Below, piece by piece: positions 1-8,268 of a DNA stretch of 64,000 nt. The notes under the pieces are model-generated. The model saw only the letters and a list, made by a program, of their open reading frames with translations, did no database searches and was not told the DNA's origin. Source of the stretch: Kibdelosporangium banguiense (lineage in GTDB: Bacteria; Actinomycetota; Actinomycetes; Mycobacteriales; Pseudonocardiaceae); assembly GCF_017876405.1 (NCBI RefSeq), contig NZ_JAGINW010000001.1:9871203-9935202 (forward strand). The letters run 5' to 3'. Numbering within the stretch: the first letter of the stretch is position 1; every line of letters begins with the position of its first letter. Both the position numbers and the translations under genes were made by a program.

Positions 1-120
1 GATCCTGACCAGGCCCACGGCCATCACGGCCTGGCTGGGCTGAACACCCTGGTGATACTCCCCGGAATCCGGAAACGTCTCCGGCCTGTCGCATCCGCAA
101 CCGATGCCTCGGGCCGCTCG

Positions 121-540
121 TCAATCCCGATATGCCGGTACGTACCGCGAAAGCCTACGTGTCAGCACAGCACGGTCGACTTGGCGTTTACGGACAGTCA
201 CCGAACGTACTGCGCCGTCGGTCACTTGTGTGAGCCACCGGGCGACCGCGGCCGGGGCGGGCAGCAAGTCCGCCTGGTGCACGGCCACCACGATCAAGTC
301 CTCGCCGCTCGCCGACTCCATCGCGACCGCCCAGCCGGTCTGTTCGTCCCACAACAACGCGGCATCGCGACCGGTGAAGCCGGCCACACGGTTGTCGACA
401 GCCAGATAGATCATGGCCTGCTCATCTGCCTCCAGGCAGCAGGATTCGAGCCCCACTCCGACCGCATCCGCGACTGAAGCGGCATAGGCCTGCAGCCCGG
501 CACCCAAGGTGCCATCCCCCTCGTGCAACGGCTGGGTCAT
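121..540 (-). CDS. DUF6292-like small protein
   Basis: This 139-residue protein has no signal peptide or membrane segment and is probably cytoplasmic. Its layout resembles actinobacterial DUF6292 proteins: an N-terminal helix (GLQAYAASVADAVGV), a central strand pair ending in ALLWDEQTGWAVAME, and a C-terminal helix around VARWLT. The function of the family is unknown to me; members often accompany regulatory or mobile genes. The ATG start at 540 is the first in frame and leaves a 103-base gap to the divergent methyltransferase gene, which must contain both promoters. Nothing here links it to the biosynthetic cluster. The family call rests on recalled similarity only. Confidence 0.6.
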   Translation of the reverse strand: MTQPLHEGDGTLGAGLQAYAASVADAVGVGLESCCLEADEQAMIYLAVDNRVAGFTGRDAALLWDEQTGWAVAMESASGEDLIVVAVHQADLLPAPAAVARWLTQVTDGAVRSVTVRKRQVDRAVLTRRLSRYVPAYRD

Positions 541-643
541 GGCGCCTCCCGCCTCCGTAGAGGTAGTCGGTCATCGCGACGCTGTCCAAACCTGTCACCC
601 GAGAAGTCACCCACTTGACCGATCAATGACCGGAAGGCGTTTC

Positions 644-1330
644 ATGTCAATGGAAAGTGGTATTCAGCGTCCTGTGTGGCTGATTCGATCCCGAGGCGTC
701 TACCGTCCGCAGGAAGACACCTGGCTGCTGTCCCGCACCATGGCCGAGGCATCGTTCCCCGCCGGCGCGACAGTGCTCGACGTATGTACGGGCACAGGCG
801 CGCTCGCGATCGCCGCAGCACGCGCTGGGGCCCAGGCAGTGACCGCAGTGGATCTCTCCTCCCAGGCGATCGCCACGGCATGGGTCAACAGCCGGATACG
901 AGGCATCCCGCTCGAGCTGATCCATAGCGACTTCGCCCAGCTCGCGGGGAAACGCACTTTCGATGTCGTACTGTCCAATCCCCCGTATGTTCCGTACCGG
1001 AACGAAGAACTACCGGAAGGCCTCCAACGCGCATGGGACGCCGGCCCGCAGGGCCGGGCAGTGCTCGATCGGCTGTGCCCCCTGTTACCTGTTCTGCTCA
1101 ATCGTGGAGGCACCGCTCTGATCGTGCACTCGGCCTTGTGCGGCACTGAGACCACTCTGAATCAGCTGCGCGGCACCGGGCTCAAGGCATCGGTGGTGGC
1201 TCGTGAGACCGTCCCCTTCGGACCTGTCATGCGTGCTCGCGCCGAATGGCTGGAGAGTGCCGGCCTGATCGACGCGGGACAGCGCCATGAGGAACTGGTG
1301 GTGATCCGTGCCGACCGCATCGAGCAGTGA
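644..1330 (+). CDS. HemK2/PrmC-like class I SAM methyltransferase
   Basis: The 228-residue protein is a Rossmann-fold methyltransferase. VLDVCTGTGALAIAAA is the SAM-binding motif I, and VLSNPPYVPY contains the NPPY signature of glutamine/lysine N-methyltransferases of the HemK family (release-factor methylation is the classic role). PQEDTWLL near the N-terminus is typical of the short HemK2/MTQ2 branch. I chose ATG 644 because GGAAGG sits six bases upstream; ATG 626 and 650 are in-frame alternatives. The CDGSH gene overlaps its 3' end, so the two are probably co-transcribed. The exact substrate cannot be read from the sequence. Confidence 0.82.
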   Translation: MSMESGIQRPVWLIRSRGVYRPQEDTWLLSRTMAEASFPAGATVLDVCTGTGALAIAAARAGAQAVTAVDLSSQAIATAWVNSRIRGIPLELIHSDFAQLAGKRTFDVVLSNPPYVPYRNEELPEGLQRAWDAGPQGRAVLDRLCPLLPVLLNRGGTALIVHSALCGTETTLNQLRGTGLKASVVARETVPFGPVMRARAEWLESAGLIDAGQRHEELVVIRADRIEQ

Positions 1331-1526
1331 GCCCACAAGGATCACGTTGATCCAAGGTGGTCCCGCACTTGTGGAAGGCCCCGTCGAACTGGTGACCGAC
1401 GACGGCACTGTCGTGGTCTCGGACCGTTTCCTGGTCGCCGTGTGCACATGTCGCCGCAGCAAGTTGTTTCCACTGTGCGATACAAGCCACCGCAAACGGA
1501 TCCGAAAATCCTCCAATCAGGACTGA
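1308..1526 (+). CDS. CDGSH-type iron-sulfur protein
   Basis: This 72-residue protein carries the mitoNEET-like 2Fe-2S signature C-x-C-x2-S-x3-P-x-C-D-x-S-H (CTCRRSKLFPLCDTSH), with all three Cys and the His ligand present. It would be a small cytoplasmic redox or cluster-carrier protein. It overlaps the methyltransferase gene by 23 bases, and its last ten bases overlap the 3' end of the oppositely oriented iron-redox gene. The start is uncertain because the first residues before ITLIQGG are not conserved in the family. The association of methyltransferase, CDGSH protein, haem-oxygenase-fold protein and glutamate-cysteine ligase recurs, as far as I recall, in other actinobacteria. Confidence 0.85.
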   Translation: MPTASSSEPTRITLIQGGPALVEGPVELVTDDGTVVVSDRFLVAVCTCRRSKLFPLCDTSHRKRIRKSSNQD

Positions 1527-2497
1527 CGCAACGAGGATCGGTCCGCCCGCCACTCCCCGAGCACCTCGGCGGCGAACCGGTCCTCCAACAGATCCGTCGC
1601 CTGCACACCGAACACCACAAACTCGGTCAACTCCGGTTCACGCGCCAGCAGATCACCGATCACATCACGTCGCATCACCTGCTCGTGCACCGCATCCGCT
1701 TCCACGTGCTCGGCGAAGAACACCACACAGGCCGGACTGGCCCCAAGCCTACGCAACGCCTTGGCCATCCGCTGAGCACTCGGCGCGGTGGTGATCTCCG
1801 CAGCGGCGAAATGCCCGACCAGGGCTCCCCGCATCGAGCGACGCAATCCGAACAGCGACATCATGTTGACCACGGCGAGCATGGCTGCCGGCACCACTTC
1901 GAGATAGTGCAGGTATCCCGTCTCCAGCCCCGCACCGGCCAGCAGATCGACGTAGAGCTGAGAATGCATTCTTTCCCCGCGCCCGCCGCCGAATTCGTCG
2001 AACTCGACAGCCACCAGGGACGCCTTCGCCTGCCCCTGCAGCCGGGGAATCACCCACGCGTGGGGATCGGCTTCCTTGTGGTGGTAGATCGACCGGTGGA
2101 CGAAGTACTCACACGCCTGCCACCACTCCCCCTCGTCGCGCAGGTAGTGACTGATACCCGTTCCATCGACGGGTTCGGTGAGTAGCGCGTCAAGCGTTCC
2201 CGATATGTCATCACCACCGGCGGCCTCATCACGCAACGCCGTCAGAAACGTGTCCTCCATGATCGCACGTAGCCGCAGCAGGTCAGGATTCCATTCCCAG
2301 TCCGGATTCACGGAGTCGAAGCCGCGGTAGTGCAGCTCGTAGCACACCTGCAGCGCCAGTTGCAGATCCTCGCCATACGGGTCCGCTCGCCGCGCAGCCA
2401 CATCCGGATAGCCATGATCTGCCGGTTCGCCACGCAAGGCTTCCACCACCACAGCGGACAGTTCACCACGGGGCTCAGGCAACGGCGGCGGCTTCAT
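1517..2497 (-). CDS. iron-containing redox enzyme, haem-oxygenase-like fold
   Basis: The 326-residue protein resembles the actinobacterial iron-containing redox enzyme family (haem-oxygenase-like diiron or iron proteins). Candidate ligands are visible in EYFVHRS (an E-x3-H pair), in the conserved block VEFDEFGGGRGERMHSQLY, and in HVEADAVHE near residues 255-265. The substrate is unknown; relatives include PqqC-like and HDO-type oxidases. Its ATG overlaps the stop of the upstream ligase gene by four bases (ATGA), so translation is probably coupled. The 3' end overlaps the convergent CDGSH gene by ten bases, which may matter for expression of both. Confidence 0.75.
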   Translation of the reverse strand: MKPPPLPEPRGELSAVVVEALRGEPADHGYPDVAARRADPYGEDLQLALQVCYELHYRGFDSVNPDWEWNPDLLRLRAIMEDTFLTALRDEAAGGDDISGTLDALLTEPVDGTGISHYLRDEGEWWQACEYFVHRSIYHHKEADPHAWVIPRLQGQAKASLVAVEFDEFGGGRGERMHSQLYVDLLAGAGLETGYLHYLEVVPAAMLAVVNMMSLFGLRRSMRGALVGHFAAAEITTAPSAQRMAKALRRLGASPACVVFFAEHVEADAVHEQVMRRDVIGDLLAREPELTEFVVFGVQATDLLEDRFAAEVLGEWRADRSSLRQS

Positions 2498-3570
2498 TTC
2501 TCCTCCATGGCTGTCAATGCGACCAGTTCGTCCACCACGGCGACGGGTTCGCCGGTCCGACGTTGCCGCTGGGCACCTGTGCCCCGCTTGGTCACCTTGC
2601 GCACCAGATCATCGATCGCCGAGTCGTCGGCAAGATCGACCAACTCGGTCAGCAACCGCCGCGTGGCGACGCTTCGCCCGCATCGCAGATCGATCCCAGG
2701 GCCGTCCAGGCCGTAACGGGCCGCTGACCAGATCGCGGCGGCCGCCAGCTGCCCATCGATCGGCTGGGCTTCGCGGCCCGCCGCCAGCTCGGTCAGTGCA
2801 TACCGTGCCAAACTCACTGTCAGCGCGGCCTGCAACGCTGCCTCGTCGACAGTGGCCACCGCGTCCGCCACCCGTACCTCTACTGTGGAGTATCGCGGCG
2901 ACGGCCGAGCGAGCCAGAAACTCATTGTCTCGTCGATCAACACGCCACAGTCCACAAGCCGGGCGACCATCTGGTCGTACTCGGCGGCCGAACCGAACCA
3001 CGGCGTGAGTCCGCTGCCAGGAAGACGTGACTGCTGCACCATCCGCCAGCTGGCGTACCCGGTGTCCCGGCCTCGATCGAACGGAGAGTTGGCGGACAAT
3101 GCCAGCAACACGGGCAACCAGACCGACATATGGTTGATCACCGCGACCGCGGTATCCCGATCCGGTATTCCAATGTGGACGTGACAGCCGGACACCTGAT
3201 AGTCCCGGAAGACCTGGGCGTAGACCGCCGAGATCCGATCGAAGCGCTCTCCCTCGGCAACAGGCACGTCAGGATCGGCAAGCACAGCGGTCCCAGCGGA
3301 GACCAGACCCAGCCCCTCCCCGCAAGCTGCCTCGCACAACACGCGGCGGCCGGCGGCAAGCTGAGCACGCAACTCGCCCATCGACGCACACACCCCACTG
3401 GCGAACTCCACCTGGCTGCTGAGCAACTCCCGATGCAAGGTGGCGCCGTCCGGAAGCACACCGGAACCCACTCGTTTCAGCACCGCGTCCGCTCTCCCCA
3501 CGGTTCGCCGCGACCTGGCATCCACCAGCAGGAATTCCTCTTCCACCCCGAACGTGACTGTCACCGTCAC
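2494..3570 (-). CDS. glutamate-cysteine ligase family 2 (carboxylate-amine ligase, YbdK-like)
   Basis: This enzyme of about 358 residues belongs to the YbdK/GCS2 group, which joins glutamate to an amine such as cysteine at the expense of ATP. Diagnostic segments are FGVEEEF at the N-terminus, QVEFASGVC, GCHVHIGIPDRDTAV and the C-terminal block around SANSPF. The frame is open for about 105 codons further upstream, but that part has no family similarity, so I placed the start at GTG 3570 (GTG 3564 is equally possible) just before TVTFGVEEEF. It is the first gene of a two-gene operon with the iron-redox protein. A link to thiol or low-molecular-weight peptide chemistry is plausible but not shown. 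Confidence 0.8.
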   Translation of the reverse strand: MTVTVTFGVEEEFLLVDARSRRTVGRADAVLKRVGSGVLPDGATLHRELLSSQVEFASGVCASMGELRAQLAAGRRVLCEAACGEGLGLVSAGTAVLADPDVPVAEGERFDRISAVYAQVFRDYQVSGCHVHIGIPDRDTAVAVINHMSVWLPVLLALSANSPFDRGRDTGYASWRMVQQSRLPGSGLTPWFGSAAEYDQMVARLVDCGVLIDETMSFWLARPSPRYSTVEVRVADAVATVDEAALQAALTVSLARYALTELAAGREAQPIDGQLAAAAIWSAARYGLDGPGIDLRCGRSVATRRLLTELVDLADDSAIDDLVRKVTKRGTGAQRQRRTGEPVAVVDELVALTAMEEK

Positions 3571-3670
3571 CGAATACCCCGATGGAGAAGCCCGAATCCC
3601 GGCCGGCCAAAGGACCCACGTTTCCGGATCTGCTCTTCCAGGTAGCCCGGAGTGCGCTCTCGCCCAGGTT

Positions 3671-4081
3671 CTAACGACCTGACCGGGCACTGGCGGTGGC
3701 GCGGTCGTTCGCCTTCTGGACCGCGTCGGCCAACTCCTGCTTGGACATCCCGGAACGGCCCGGAATGTCCAGTTTCTTCGCCACGTCGTAGAGATGCTTC
3801 TTGGAGGCGTTGGTGTCCACGCCACCTGCGGTCTCGCCCCGACGGCTGCCCGCACCCCTGGCCGCCTGCTTGTCGGAAGGCCCACGCTTGCCGCCTTCCT
3901 TGCGCTCCCAGTGGTCGCCGACTTTCTCGAAGGAATGCTTCAGCGCCGAGAAGGCCGTGCGGTGGGCCCGTTCCCCTTCGCCATAGGTCTCGATCGCCGA
4001 GTCGTGTGCCTTCACCCACGTCTCCTGCGCTTCCTTGGGTGAACGAAGCAGCGTGCTGGGCAGGCTCTCCCGGCCAGGCAT
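3671..4081 (-). CDS. ChaB-family protein with C-terminal Rho-N-like helix pair
   Basis: The 136-residue basic protein has the ChaB pattern in its first 60 residues (LRSPKEAQETWVKAHDSAIE followed by an HRTAFSALKHSFEKVGDHW-like helix). A low-complexity linker follows, and then a short C-terminal segment (SKKHLYDVAKKLDIPGRSGM) that resembles the SAP/Rho N-terminal nucleic-acid-binding helix pair. ChaB proteins are named as cation-transport regulators, but this actinobacterial form is more likely DNA-associated. It stands alone, transcribed away from the sugar operon. The 163 bases to the next gene should hold divergent promoters, though I do not see a convincing consensus. Confidence 0.8.
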   Translation of the reverse strand: MPGRESLPSTLLRSPKEAQETWVKAHDSAIETYGEGERAHRTAFSALKHSFEKVGDHWERKEGGKRGPSDKQAARGAGSRRGETAGGVDTNASKKHLYDVAKKLDIPGRSGMSKQELADAVQKANDRATASARSGR

Positions 4082-4244
4082 CGATCTCGGCCTCCTTCCC
4101 GGTCACGGATCGCGATGTCGATTCTCCTAGTTCTTACGGGGCTACCCCGTCGATCCGGGTTCACACCGACGGCCGAACGAACACGGAGGGTAGTAGTGGT
4201 GTCTGCTGGGTTTACCTGCTTCTTCTCCGGCAATCTCCGTCTGC

Positions 4245-4763
4245 ATGGGACGGCAGACAAAAGCGGTGCTCTTCGACCGCGACGGCACGCTGATCAAAGA
4301 CGTGCCCTACAACGGCGACCCGCGGCGGGTCGAGCCGGTCCCTACCGCGGTACACGCCTTGGGCATGGTTCGTGCCAAGGGAATTCGCACCGGAGTCATC
4401 ACCAATCAGTCCGGTGTGGCTCGCAAGCTGATCACGGCGGAAGAGGTCAACCGGGTCAACGCCCGAGTCGAGCAACTGCTCGGTGCGTTCGATACCTGGC
4501 AGATCTGCCCGCACGGACCCGATGACGGTTGTGCGTGCCGCAAGCCCGCACCAGGCATGGTGCTCGCCGCATGCGCGGCGCTGAACCTCAGCCCGGCCGA
4601 AGTGATCGTGATCGGGGACATCGAAAACGACATGACCGCGGCGCACAACGCCGGCGCCCGGTCTGTACTCGTACCCACCGCCGTCACCCGCTTCGAGGAA
4701 ATCAAGCGAGCAGCCGTCACCGCGCCCACTCTGAAGGCCGCAGTGGATTGGGCACTGTCATGA
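4245..4763 (+). CDS. gmhB: HAD-IIIA phosphatase, heptose-bisphosphate phosphatase (GmhB) type
   Basis: The 172-residue protein has all HAD motifs: DRDGT (nucleophile Asp), TNQSGV, the Lys in CRKPAPG and GDIENDM. The loop CPHGPDDGCACRKP holds the Cys/His set that binds zinc in GmhB phosphatases, which remove the 7-phosphate from glycero-manno-heptose 1,7-bisphosphate. Its length is normal for the family. It is the first gene of an operon with two glycosyltransferases, a GmhA-like isomerase and a HldE-like kinase, which supports a heptose role; other sugar bisphosphates cannot be excluded. Its stop overlaps the next start (ATGA). Confidence 0.82.
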   Translation: MGRQTKAVLFDRDGTLIKDVPYNGDPRRVEPVPTAVHALGMVRAKGIRTGVITNQSGVARKLITAEEVNRVNARVEQLLGAFDTWQICPHGPDDGCACRKPAPGMVLAACAALNLSPAEVIVIGDIENDMTAAHNAGARSVLVPTAVTRFEEIKRAAVTAPTLKAAVDWALS

Positions 4764-5794
4764 CCGAGCGCATCCTGGTCGTGCGATTGGACAGTGACGG
4801 TGACGTACTGGCGAGCGGACCGGCGATCCGAGCCGCCGCGGCCGGCCGGGACGGCGATCCCGCGGACGTGAAAATCCTTTGTGGACCATCTGGCCGACAG
4901 GCGGCCGGCTTGCTTCCCGGGATTCGGCAGGTGATCGAGTGGCCGTGCCCATGGATCATGGCCGAGCCACCGCAGGTTTCCTCGGCGGACGTCGGCGCGT
5001 TGGTGGAAAGGCTTGCGACCGAACGGTTCGATGCGGCACTCCTCCTGACGTCGTTCCACCAGTCGCCGTTACCCACCGCCTTGGTGCTGCGACTGGCCGG
5101 AGTACGGGAGATCGCGGCAATCTCGCCGGACTATCCGGGATCGTTGCTGGATCACCGGCTTCGGCCAGGCGTGGACATGGACGACGACCAGCCGGAGCCA
5201 CTGCGGGCGCTGGAGGTGGCATCCAGGGCGGGGTTCGGCCTTCCGCCGGGCGACAAGGGAGACCTGCGCGTAACACCACCACCGGATGTCCGGGCGACAA
5301 CCGGCGAAGGTCCTTATGTCGTCATGCATCCAGGTGCCTCGGCACCCGCGAGAGCCTGGTCACCCCTCCGCTGCGCCAACGCAGTCACGGCGTTGCACCA
5401 GGACGGTCATCGGGTCCTCGTAACCGGAAGCTCAAGCGAACGGGAGCTCACCTCCTACGTCGCGGGCACCGATGGAGTCGATCTCGGCGGCCGGACCACC
5501 TATCCCATACTAGCCGGGGTGCTTGCTCGTGCCGACGCGCTCGTGGTCGGCAATACAGGTCCCGCGCATCTGGCCGCGTCGGTCGGCACGCCAGTGGTGG
5601 CACTCTTCGCCCCAGTGGTGCCCGCCCGGCGATGGGCGCCGTTCGGTGTTCCCGTCCGGTTGTTGGGAAACCAGGACGCGGCCTGTGCCGGCAGCCGCGC
5701 CACACGATGTCCAATCCACGGGCATCCCTGTCTGAACTCCATCTTGCCGCGTGATGTCGTCGCGGCTGTGAATAGTTTGGTTCGGAAGCATTGA
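4760..5794 (+). CDS. glycosyltransferase family 9 (heptosyltransferase-like)
   Basis: The 344-residue GT-B enzyme begins MTERILVVRLDSDGDVL, the usual N-terminus of GT9 heptosyltransferases. It contains HPGASAPARAW (acceptor/phosphate loop) and GNTGPAHLAASVGTP with the conserved GPxHLA motif near residue 270. The frame is open further upstream, but ATG 4760 overlaps the preceding stop by four bases and fits the family start. In actinomycetes, which lack LPS, such enzymes decorate natural products or cell-surface glycans. The acceptor here is unknown. Confidence 0.83.
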   Translation: MTERILVVRLDSDGDVLASGPAIRAAAAGRDGDPADVKILCGPSGRQAAGLLPGIRQVIEWPCPWIMAEPPQVSSADVGALVERLATERFDAALLLTSFHQSPLPTALVLRLAGVREIAAISPDYPGSLLDHRLRPGVDMDDDQPEPLRALEVASRAGFGLPPGDKGDLRVTPPPDVRATTGEGPYVVMHPGASAPARAWSPLRCANAVTALHQDGHRVLVTGSSSERELTSYVAGTDGVDLGGRTTYPILAGVLARADALVVGNTGPAHLAASVGTPVVALFAPVVPARRWAPFGVPVRLLGNQDAACAGSRATRCPIHGHPCLNSILPRDVVAAVNSLVRKH

Positions 5795-6726
5795 CGCTCA
5801 ATGTCCTTGTCTGGCATGTGCATGGCTCGTGGACGACCTCGTTCATCCACGGCCGGCACAGATATCTCCTGCCCACAGGTCCGTGGGGCGGCGGACGGAT
5901 GGGCCGCGACTGGCCCGCGAACGCTGTCGAGATTCCATTCGACCAACTCCACCGGGAAGCGGTCGATGTCGTAGTAGTCCAGGAGCCCGACCAGATCCAG
6001 CTTGCCGAGCAGTTACCGGTCGGGCGGCAGGTGCCGATGATCTATCTGGAGCACAACACTCCCAAGGGGAACGTACCGTGCGCCCGGCACCCGATCGCCC
6101 ATCGCGACGACATCCCGCTTGTGCATGTCACCCACTTCAACGATCTGATGTGGGACACCGGACGTGCACCGACAACGGTGATCGAACACGGCATTGTGGA
6201 CCCGGGCGAACGCTATACCGGGGAACTGGCACGCGCCGGCGTCGTGATCAACGAACCGGTCCGTCGCGGCCGGGTCACCGGCACCGATCTGCTGCCCGCG
6301 TTCGCCGCGAAGGTGCCCTTGGACATCTTCGGCATGGGTTTGGACGGCCTGGATGACTGTGCCGGGCGACTTCAGCCACACGGTGATCTACCGGCCCTCC
6401 GGCTGTACGACGAACTCGCGAAACGACGGGTTTACCTGCACACGACTCGATGGACGTCCCTGGGCCTCTCACTGATCGAGGCGATGCACCTGGGAATGCC
6501 GGTCGTCGCACTGGCAACGACCGAGGCTTTGCGCGCTGTACCAGCAGATTGCGGACTCGTCTCAACCGATGTGAACGAGCTCGTGGACGGGCTGCACTGG
6601 CTGGTCAGTGAACCGGAGTCGGCACGCCGGATAGGAGAAAAAGCCAGGGAGCACGCGCTCGCGAACTACGGGCTGGCGCAGTTCCTGGACGAGTGGGACG
6701 AGCTACTGATGGCGGTGAGTTCATGA
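5791..6726 (+). CDS. glycosyltransferase, GT4-like
   Basis: This 311-residue protein starts at a TTG codon that overlaps the preceding stop. LNVLVWHVHGSW opens the first Rossmann strand, YLEHNTP and HVTHFNDLMW lie in the N-terminal domain, and LGLSLIEAMHLGMPVVALAT is the donor-binding E-x7-E region of GT4/GT1 retaining transferases. It is shorter than a typical GT4 enzyme (about 370-400 residues) but appears complete at both ends. Its partner genes suggest transfer of a heptose or a hexose derived from it. The four-base overlap with the following truncated transferase gene shows that the operon was once longer. Confidence 0.78.
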   Translation: MTLNVLVWHVHGSWTTSFIHGRHRYLLPTGPWGGGRMGRDWPANAVEIPFDQLHREAVDVVVVQEPDQIQLAEQLPVGRQVPMIYLEHNTPKGNVPCARHPIAHRDDIPLVHVTHFNDLMWDTGRAPTTVIEHGIVDPGERYTGELARAGVVINEPVRRGRVTGTDLLPAFAAKVPLDIFGMGLDGLDDCAGRLQPHGDLPALRLYDELAKRRVYLHTTRWTSLGLSLIEAMHLGMPVVALATTEALRAVPADCGLVSTDVNELVDGLHWLVSEPESARRIGEKAREHALANYGLAQFLDEWDELLMAVSS

Positions 6727-6896
6727 GGATCGCGATGGTCTCCGAGCACGCCGGCCCGCTGGCCGCACTGGGCGAAGTGGACGCCGGTGGACAGAATCTG
6801 CACGTCGCCGAGCTGTCCGCGGCGTTGTGCCGGAGCGGCCACGAAATCACTGTCTTCGCCCGGCGCGACGCAACTAACGACCCGCCGACTTGGTGA
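6723..6896 (+). pseudogene. N-terminal remnant of a GT4 glycosyltransferase
   Basis: Only about 50 residues remain of what looks like an MshA-like GT4 enzyme. The first strand and loop are typical (MRIAMVSEHAGPLAALGEVD, then AGGQNLHV), and the similarity stops after VFARRDA, where a normal protein would continue for about 350 residues. Its start is coupled (ATGA) to the intact transferase upstream. A TGA ends the frame at 6896, just before the strong ribosome-binding site of the isomerase gene. I infer an internal deletion that removed the C-terminal part and any genes that followed. Confidence 0.75.
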
Positions 6897-6906
6897 AGGA
6901 GGGATC

Positions 6907-7506
6907 GTGAACCCGGTCCACGACCACGTCAACGCTTTGAGCGAAACGCTTTCAGCACTTCGCAGCCAGTCGAGTACATTGCTGCGTTGGGGGCGCGTGA
7001 TGGCCGATCGGTTGCCGGCGGGCGGACGACTGCTCGCCGCAGGCAACGGCGGCTCCGCCGCTGAGGCCCAGCACCTGACGGCCGAGTTGGTGGGCCGCTA
7101 CGACCGGGACCGCCGTCCGTTCTCCGCGATAGCACTGTGCGCTGAGGCTTCGAGCGTCACCGCGATCAGCAACGACTACGGATACGAAGAGGTCTTCGCA
7201 CGCCAGGTCGCCGCCCATGGTGGGCCTCAGGACATCCTGGTGCTGCTGTCCACGTCCGGCAGGAGCGAGAACCTCCTGCGCGCGGCCACGGCAGGCACTC
7301 GTCAGGGCATGAGCGTGTGGGCGATGACCGGAGCACGTCCCAATCCGCTCGCTGAGCTGGCAGACGAGACACTGGTGTTGCCGGGCAGCACCTGCACCGT
7401 GCAGGAGACCCAGCTGATCGCTGTGCACATGGTGTGCGAGGCATTCGAGGCCGCTCTTGCTCTGCCCCGTATGGACAGTGTAGCTGCCGGACGGCAGGCG
7501 TCATGA
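6907..7506 (+). CDS. gmhA: SIS-domain phosphoheptose isomerase (GmhA-like)
   Basis: The 199-residue protein is a single SIS domain with the sugar-phosphate loop AGNGGSAAEAQHL and the second signature LLSTSGRSENLL, as in GmhA, which converts sedoheptulose 7-phosphate to heptose 7-phosphate. The GTG start at 6907 is set by AAGGAGGG four bases upstream. Residue ETQL near 165 corresponds to the C-terminal catalytic helix. With the HAD phosphatase and the kinase remnant it would complete the early part of an ADP- or GDP-heptose route. The stop overlaps the ATG of the kinase gene. Confidence 0.85.
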   Translation: MNPVHDHVNALSETLSALRSQSSTLLRWGRVMADRLPAGGRLLAAGNGGSAAEAQHLTAELVGRYDRDRRPFSAIALCAEASSVTAISNDYGYEEVFARQVAAHGGPQDILVLLSTSGRSENLLRAATAGTRQGMSVWAMTGARPNPLAELADETLVLPGSTCTVQETQLIAVHMVCEAFEAALALPRMDSVAAGRQAS

Positions 7507-8051
7507 GTCTGGTCGTGGTCGGTGACACGTTGCTCGACATCGATCTGATCGGTTCCGCCACACGGTTGTGCCCGGACGCACCAGTGCCCGTGCTCGACTT
7601 GGAGCGCGAGCTCGTCCGGCCCGGCGGGGCTGGACCGGCCGCCGCCTTGGCCGCAGCGGACGGGCTGCATGTCACGCTGGTCACTGCGATCACCGACGAC
7701 ACCGATGGGGACCGGCTACGCAAAGTACTGGGGGACATGCCATTCGTGGCCGGGCCAAACTGGGCCGCCACACCGGTCAAGACCCGGCTGCGCGCGGCAG
7801 TCCAGTCGCTCATGCGAATCGATCGAGGCGGTCGCGGCGATCCTGCTGTCACCGACGAGATGCTGGACGCCGTCCGGACTGGCGACGCGGTACTCGTCTC
7901 CGACTACGGCAGAGGCCTCGCCCGGGACGAACGCCTGAGTGACCTGCTCGGCCGGATCGCCATGCGGACGCCGATCGTGTGGGACCCCCATCCACGCGGA
8001 CCAGCCCCAAGGAGACAGAGGAAGAGCTGGCACCACGAGGGCCATCCGTGA
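7503..8051 (+). pseudogene. PfkB/HldE-type sugar kinase, C-terminally truncated
   Basis: The first 165 residues are a normal PfkB-family kinase N-terminal lobe of the HldE type: VVVGDTLLDIDLIG, the RPGGAGPAAALAA substrate loop, and SDYGRGL followed by VWDPHPRG. After about base 8000 the similarity ends, and the frame runs 17 unrelated residues to a stop. The C-terminal half is missing; in this family it carries the ATP-binding site and the catalytic D in the GAGD motif. The protein should be inactive, so the heptose pathway as encoded here is incomplete unless another kinase exists elsewhere. Confidence 0.8.
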
Positions 8052-8268
8052 CGCGGCATCGGCGAAGGCGGGCGAGGCCAGGAATGTTGCTACGGCCAAG
8101 ACTGCTGAGGTCTCCGAACCGGCGTGGAAAACCGCGCAGCAGACGGTGGACAAGCTGCCTGCCACAGTGGCACAACGACTGGAGCGGTTCGCCGCAGCGG
8201 TTCGGGAGCGACCGGTGCCGTTCGTGGTCGGCGTGGTCGTGTCGCTCATGGTGCTGCGTCGGCTCAAG
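8003..8268 (+). pseudogene. fragment of a DUF3618-like membrane protein
   Basis: In one frame the sequence reads ETEEELA. One base later the neighbouring frame continues RAIRDAASAKAGEARNVA and ends in the membrane segment PFVVGVVVSLMVLRRLKR. Together these look like a DUF3618 protein with one base lost near 8032 and with both ends cut. No start codon or ribosome-binding site fits. It is fused to the kinase remnant on the left and to P450 sequence on the right, so three unrelated gene pieces abut within 300 bases. Confidence 0.5.

Noticed and set aside
52..477. Plus-strand frame at the left edge
   Set aside because: It is opposite the DUF6292-like gene, with no ribosome-binding site and no recognisable domain.
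2494..3885. 463-residue version of the glutamate-cysteine ligase
   Set aside because: The first 105 residues show no similarity and overlap the ChaB gene. The conserved FGVEEEF start and a GTG codon place the true start at 3570.
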